Both the position numbers and the translations under genes were made by a program. A stretch of DNA of 64,000 bases from an uncultured Victivallales bacterium (GTDB lineage: Bacteria; Verrucomicrobiota; Lentisphaeria; Victivallales; UBA1829), in NCBI GenBank assembly GCA_934644965.1, contig CAKUDG010000002.1, positions 127,463 through 191,462 of the forward strand, given 5' to 3'. The notes beneath the pieces were generated by a model. The model did not search any database, was not told the DNA's origin, and was given only the letters and a program-made list of their open reading frames with translations. Of this stretch, positions 63,075 to 64,000 are shown one piece after another. Each line of letters starts with the position of its first letter. The first letter of the stretch is position 1.

Positions 63075-63841
63075 TTTACTGTATCCTCACGTTTCAGGGT
63101 GTCCGGAACCGGATGGGGTTCGCTGAGACGGAAATCCGCGTAATCCGCCTCTCCCTCCAGATGGGTCAGCTGAAAGGATCCGCCGGAATCCTTCAGGGAA
63201 GCCTCCCCCGCTTCCTTCCCGTCCAGGAAAATACGGAGATGATTCCCCTCAATCAGCACGGAAAATTCATGCCACTGATCCTTCCCGATGCGCAAGGAAA
63301 GGGGAAAGACCTTTTCCAAAAGTGAATCCGGAGAACCTTCCCCCGTGGAAGCCGAAGACAGCGAAGAGGACGCGGAAGAAGACGCGGATCCGCCGCTCTT
63401 TCCGCCATCACCGGAAGCGTTCTTCGTTTCTTTCCCGACTTCTTTCAGCAGGATACGGTCCCCCATCACCGTGAGCGCATAATGCTGAAAAGCGGAAATA
63501 TCTTTATCGCGCCTCCCGTTTTCACGCAGCAGGACATGAAAGGCCGTTTTGTCTTCCCGGAAACGGAAAGCAAAACTCAGACGCAGGTCCTCCAGATATT
63601 TTCCACCAAGATACTGCTGGATCGTGAAAAGAGGCTTTTTCCCCTTCACGCGGATGCAGGGACGATCCTGCCCGGCGCATCGTTTCAGATCCCCGGAAAA
63701 TCCCGGGACCGGTTCATTTTCCGCAATCAAATCAATCCGGCTTTCCCAGACTGCCGCTTCCTCTCCGGCAGGCGCTATCGCCGGAGCTGAAAAAACGGCA
63801 ATCCCGATCAGACAGAAGATCCCGTTCCTTTTCAAGCTCAT
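63071..63841 (-). CDS. Secreted concanavalin-like (LamG/DUF1080-type) protein
   Basis: A 256-residue exported protein with signal peptide (GIFCLIGIAVFSAPAIAPAG). It is a single jelly-roll domain of the concanavalin/LamG or DUF1080 kind: LRLSFAFRFREDKTAFHVLL, FQHYALTVMGDRILLKEVG, QWHEFSVLIEGNHLRIFLDG and EADYADFRLSEP. A Ser/Gly-rich low-complexity stretch interrupts it at about 148-172. The family binds or cleaves glycans. Translationally coupled (4-bp overlap) to the 1163-residue secreted protein, so the two probably act on the same substrate. A consensus promoter and a palindrome precede it. Confidence 0.75.
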   Translation of the reverse strand: MSLKRNGIFCLIGIAVFSAPAIAPAGEEAAVWESRIDLIAENEPVPGFSGDLKRCAGQDRPCIRVKGKKPLFTIQQYLGGKYLEDLRLSFAFRFREDKTAFHVLLRENGRRDKDISAFQHYALTVMGDRILLKEVGKETKNASGDGGKSGGSASSSASSSLSSASTGEGSPDSLLEKVFPLSLRIGKDQWHEFSVLIEGNHLRIFLDGKEAGEASLKDSGGSFQLTHLEGEADYADFRLSEPHPVPDTLKREDTVK

Positions 63842-63882
63842 TCTTTCATCCCCGATCTTTCGCTCATTTCTGATTCCGGGTT

Positions 63883-63911
63883 ATTATAACATGGATCCCG
63901 GGAAAATACAA
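63883..63911 (-). promoter_or_regulatory. Promoter of the secreted protein pair
   Basis: On the minus strand TTGTAT (63911-63906), 17 bp, consensus TATAAT (63888-63883). The leader to ATG 63841 is about 35 bp. Confidence 0.7.
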
Positions 63912-63918
63912 TATCATT

Positions 63919-63933
63919 ATAGAGAACCTCTAT
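63919..63933. promoter_or_regulatory. Palindrome directly upstream of the secreted-pair promoter
   Basis: ATAGAG-AAC-CTCTAT has perfect 6-bp arms, begins 7 bp beyond the -35, and is flanked by near-identical ATATCATT and ATCAATATC sequences. It is placed where an activator or repressor would bind. Confidence 0.45.
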
Positions 63934-64000
63934 CAATATCTTTTTGACAGAAATTCCGATTGTTTCTGTTTGAAAATCTCCGAATGAGATTTTTCTGTGT

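Noticed and set aside
1..64000. tRNA, rRNA, CRISPR arrays, insertion sequences and prophage genes.
   Set aside because: No T-loop-like GTTCGA-type pattern with matching arms, no regularly spaced direct repeats, and no transposase, integrase or phage structural motif was seen by reading; a covariance-model search would be needed to exclude degenerate RNAs.

Overview
The window looks like chromosomal DNA of a Gram-negative-type, anaerobic or gut-type carbohydrate degrader. The best taxonomic guess is the Lentisphaerota (Victivallis-like) within the PVC group. This is an inference from a prepilin-like protein with the FTLVELLVVIAIIALLAALL leader and a C-terminal H-x9-DG motif, large secreted TIM-barrel-like proteins, uronate catabolism, a fused E1 alpha/beta dehydrogenase and the carboxyspermidine route to polyamines. 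An outer membrane is implied by a secretin, a YdbH/YnbE/YdbL set, a SurA-like foldase and a periplasmic amidase. No phage, IS element, CRISPR array, rRNA or tRNA was found. Intergenic DNA is short and rich in purine-only and pyrimidine-only tracts. Promoters with a TTGxxx -35 and TATAGT/TATACT/TATAAT -10, spaced 16-17 bp, are legible in several gaps.

Layout: 1-2.7 kb, a 5'-truncated spermidine-synthase-like membrane protein and a SurA-like foldase. 2.8-7.4 kb, minus-strand polyamine operon speA - carboxy(nor)spermidine dehydrogenase - nspC. 7.6-12.9 kb, minus-strand four-gene export operon: secretin, HlyD/MacA-like adaptor, LolD/MacB-like ATPase, MacB-like permease. 13.3-19.8 kb, plus-strand carbon-use genes: uxaB-uxaA, a CstA-type transporter and an acetyl-xylan-esterase-like secreted hydrolase. 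20-25.4 kb, panB (minus), an RNase R-family nuclease and a large unrecognised protein. 25.6-36.3 kb, lplA diverging from a DeoR-type regulator followed by E2, E3, fused E1, a sorbose-1-phosphate-reductase-like dehydrogenase and an aldolase-SDR fusion. 36.6-39 kb, a PHP protein and a MtlD-like dehydrogenase. 39.3-47.3 kb, minus-strand operon of an ABC-2 permease, ATPase, GldF-GldG fusion, DUF4340 protein, ThiD and an N-acetylmuramoyl-L-alanine amidase. 47.7-54 kb, a small secreted unknown, a formyltransferase-fold protein, the ydbH-ynbE-ydbL set and a GNAT acetyltransferase. 54.2-64 kb, an M20 amidohydrolase, a prepilin-like protein, a small Cys-rich protein, mutY, and a translationally coupled pair of large and small secreted proteins.

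How the parts work together: lplA can load lipoate on the E2 encoded across the divergent promoter. The speA-CASDH-nspC operon carries most of an arginine-to-spermidine route, lacking only the agmatine-to-putrescine step. The secretin/adaptor/ABC operon looks like a MacAB-type exporter with a secretin in the place normally taken by TolC, and is the most unusual assembly in the window. YdbH/YnbE/YdbL are expected to move lipid between inner and outer membranes. The uxa genes, the esterase and the secreted TIM-barrel-like proteins fit plant or host polysaccharide use.
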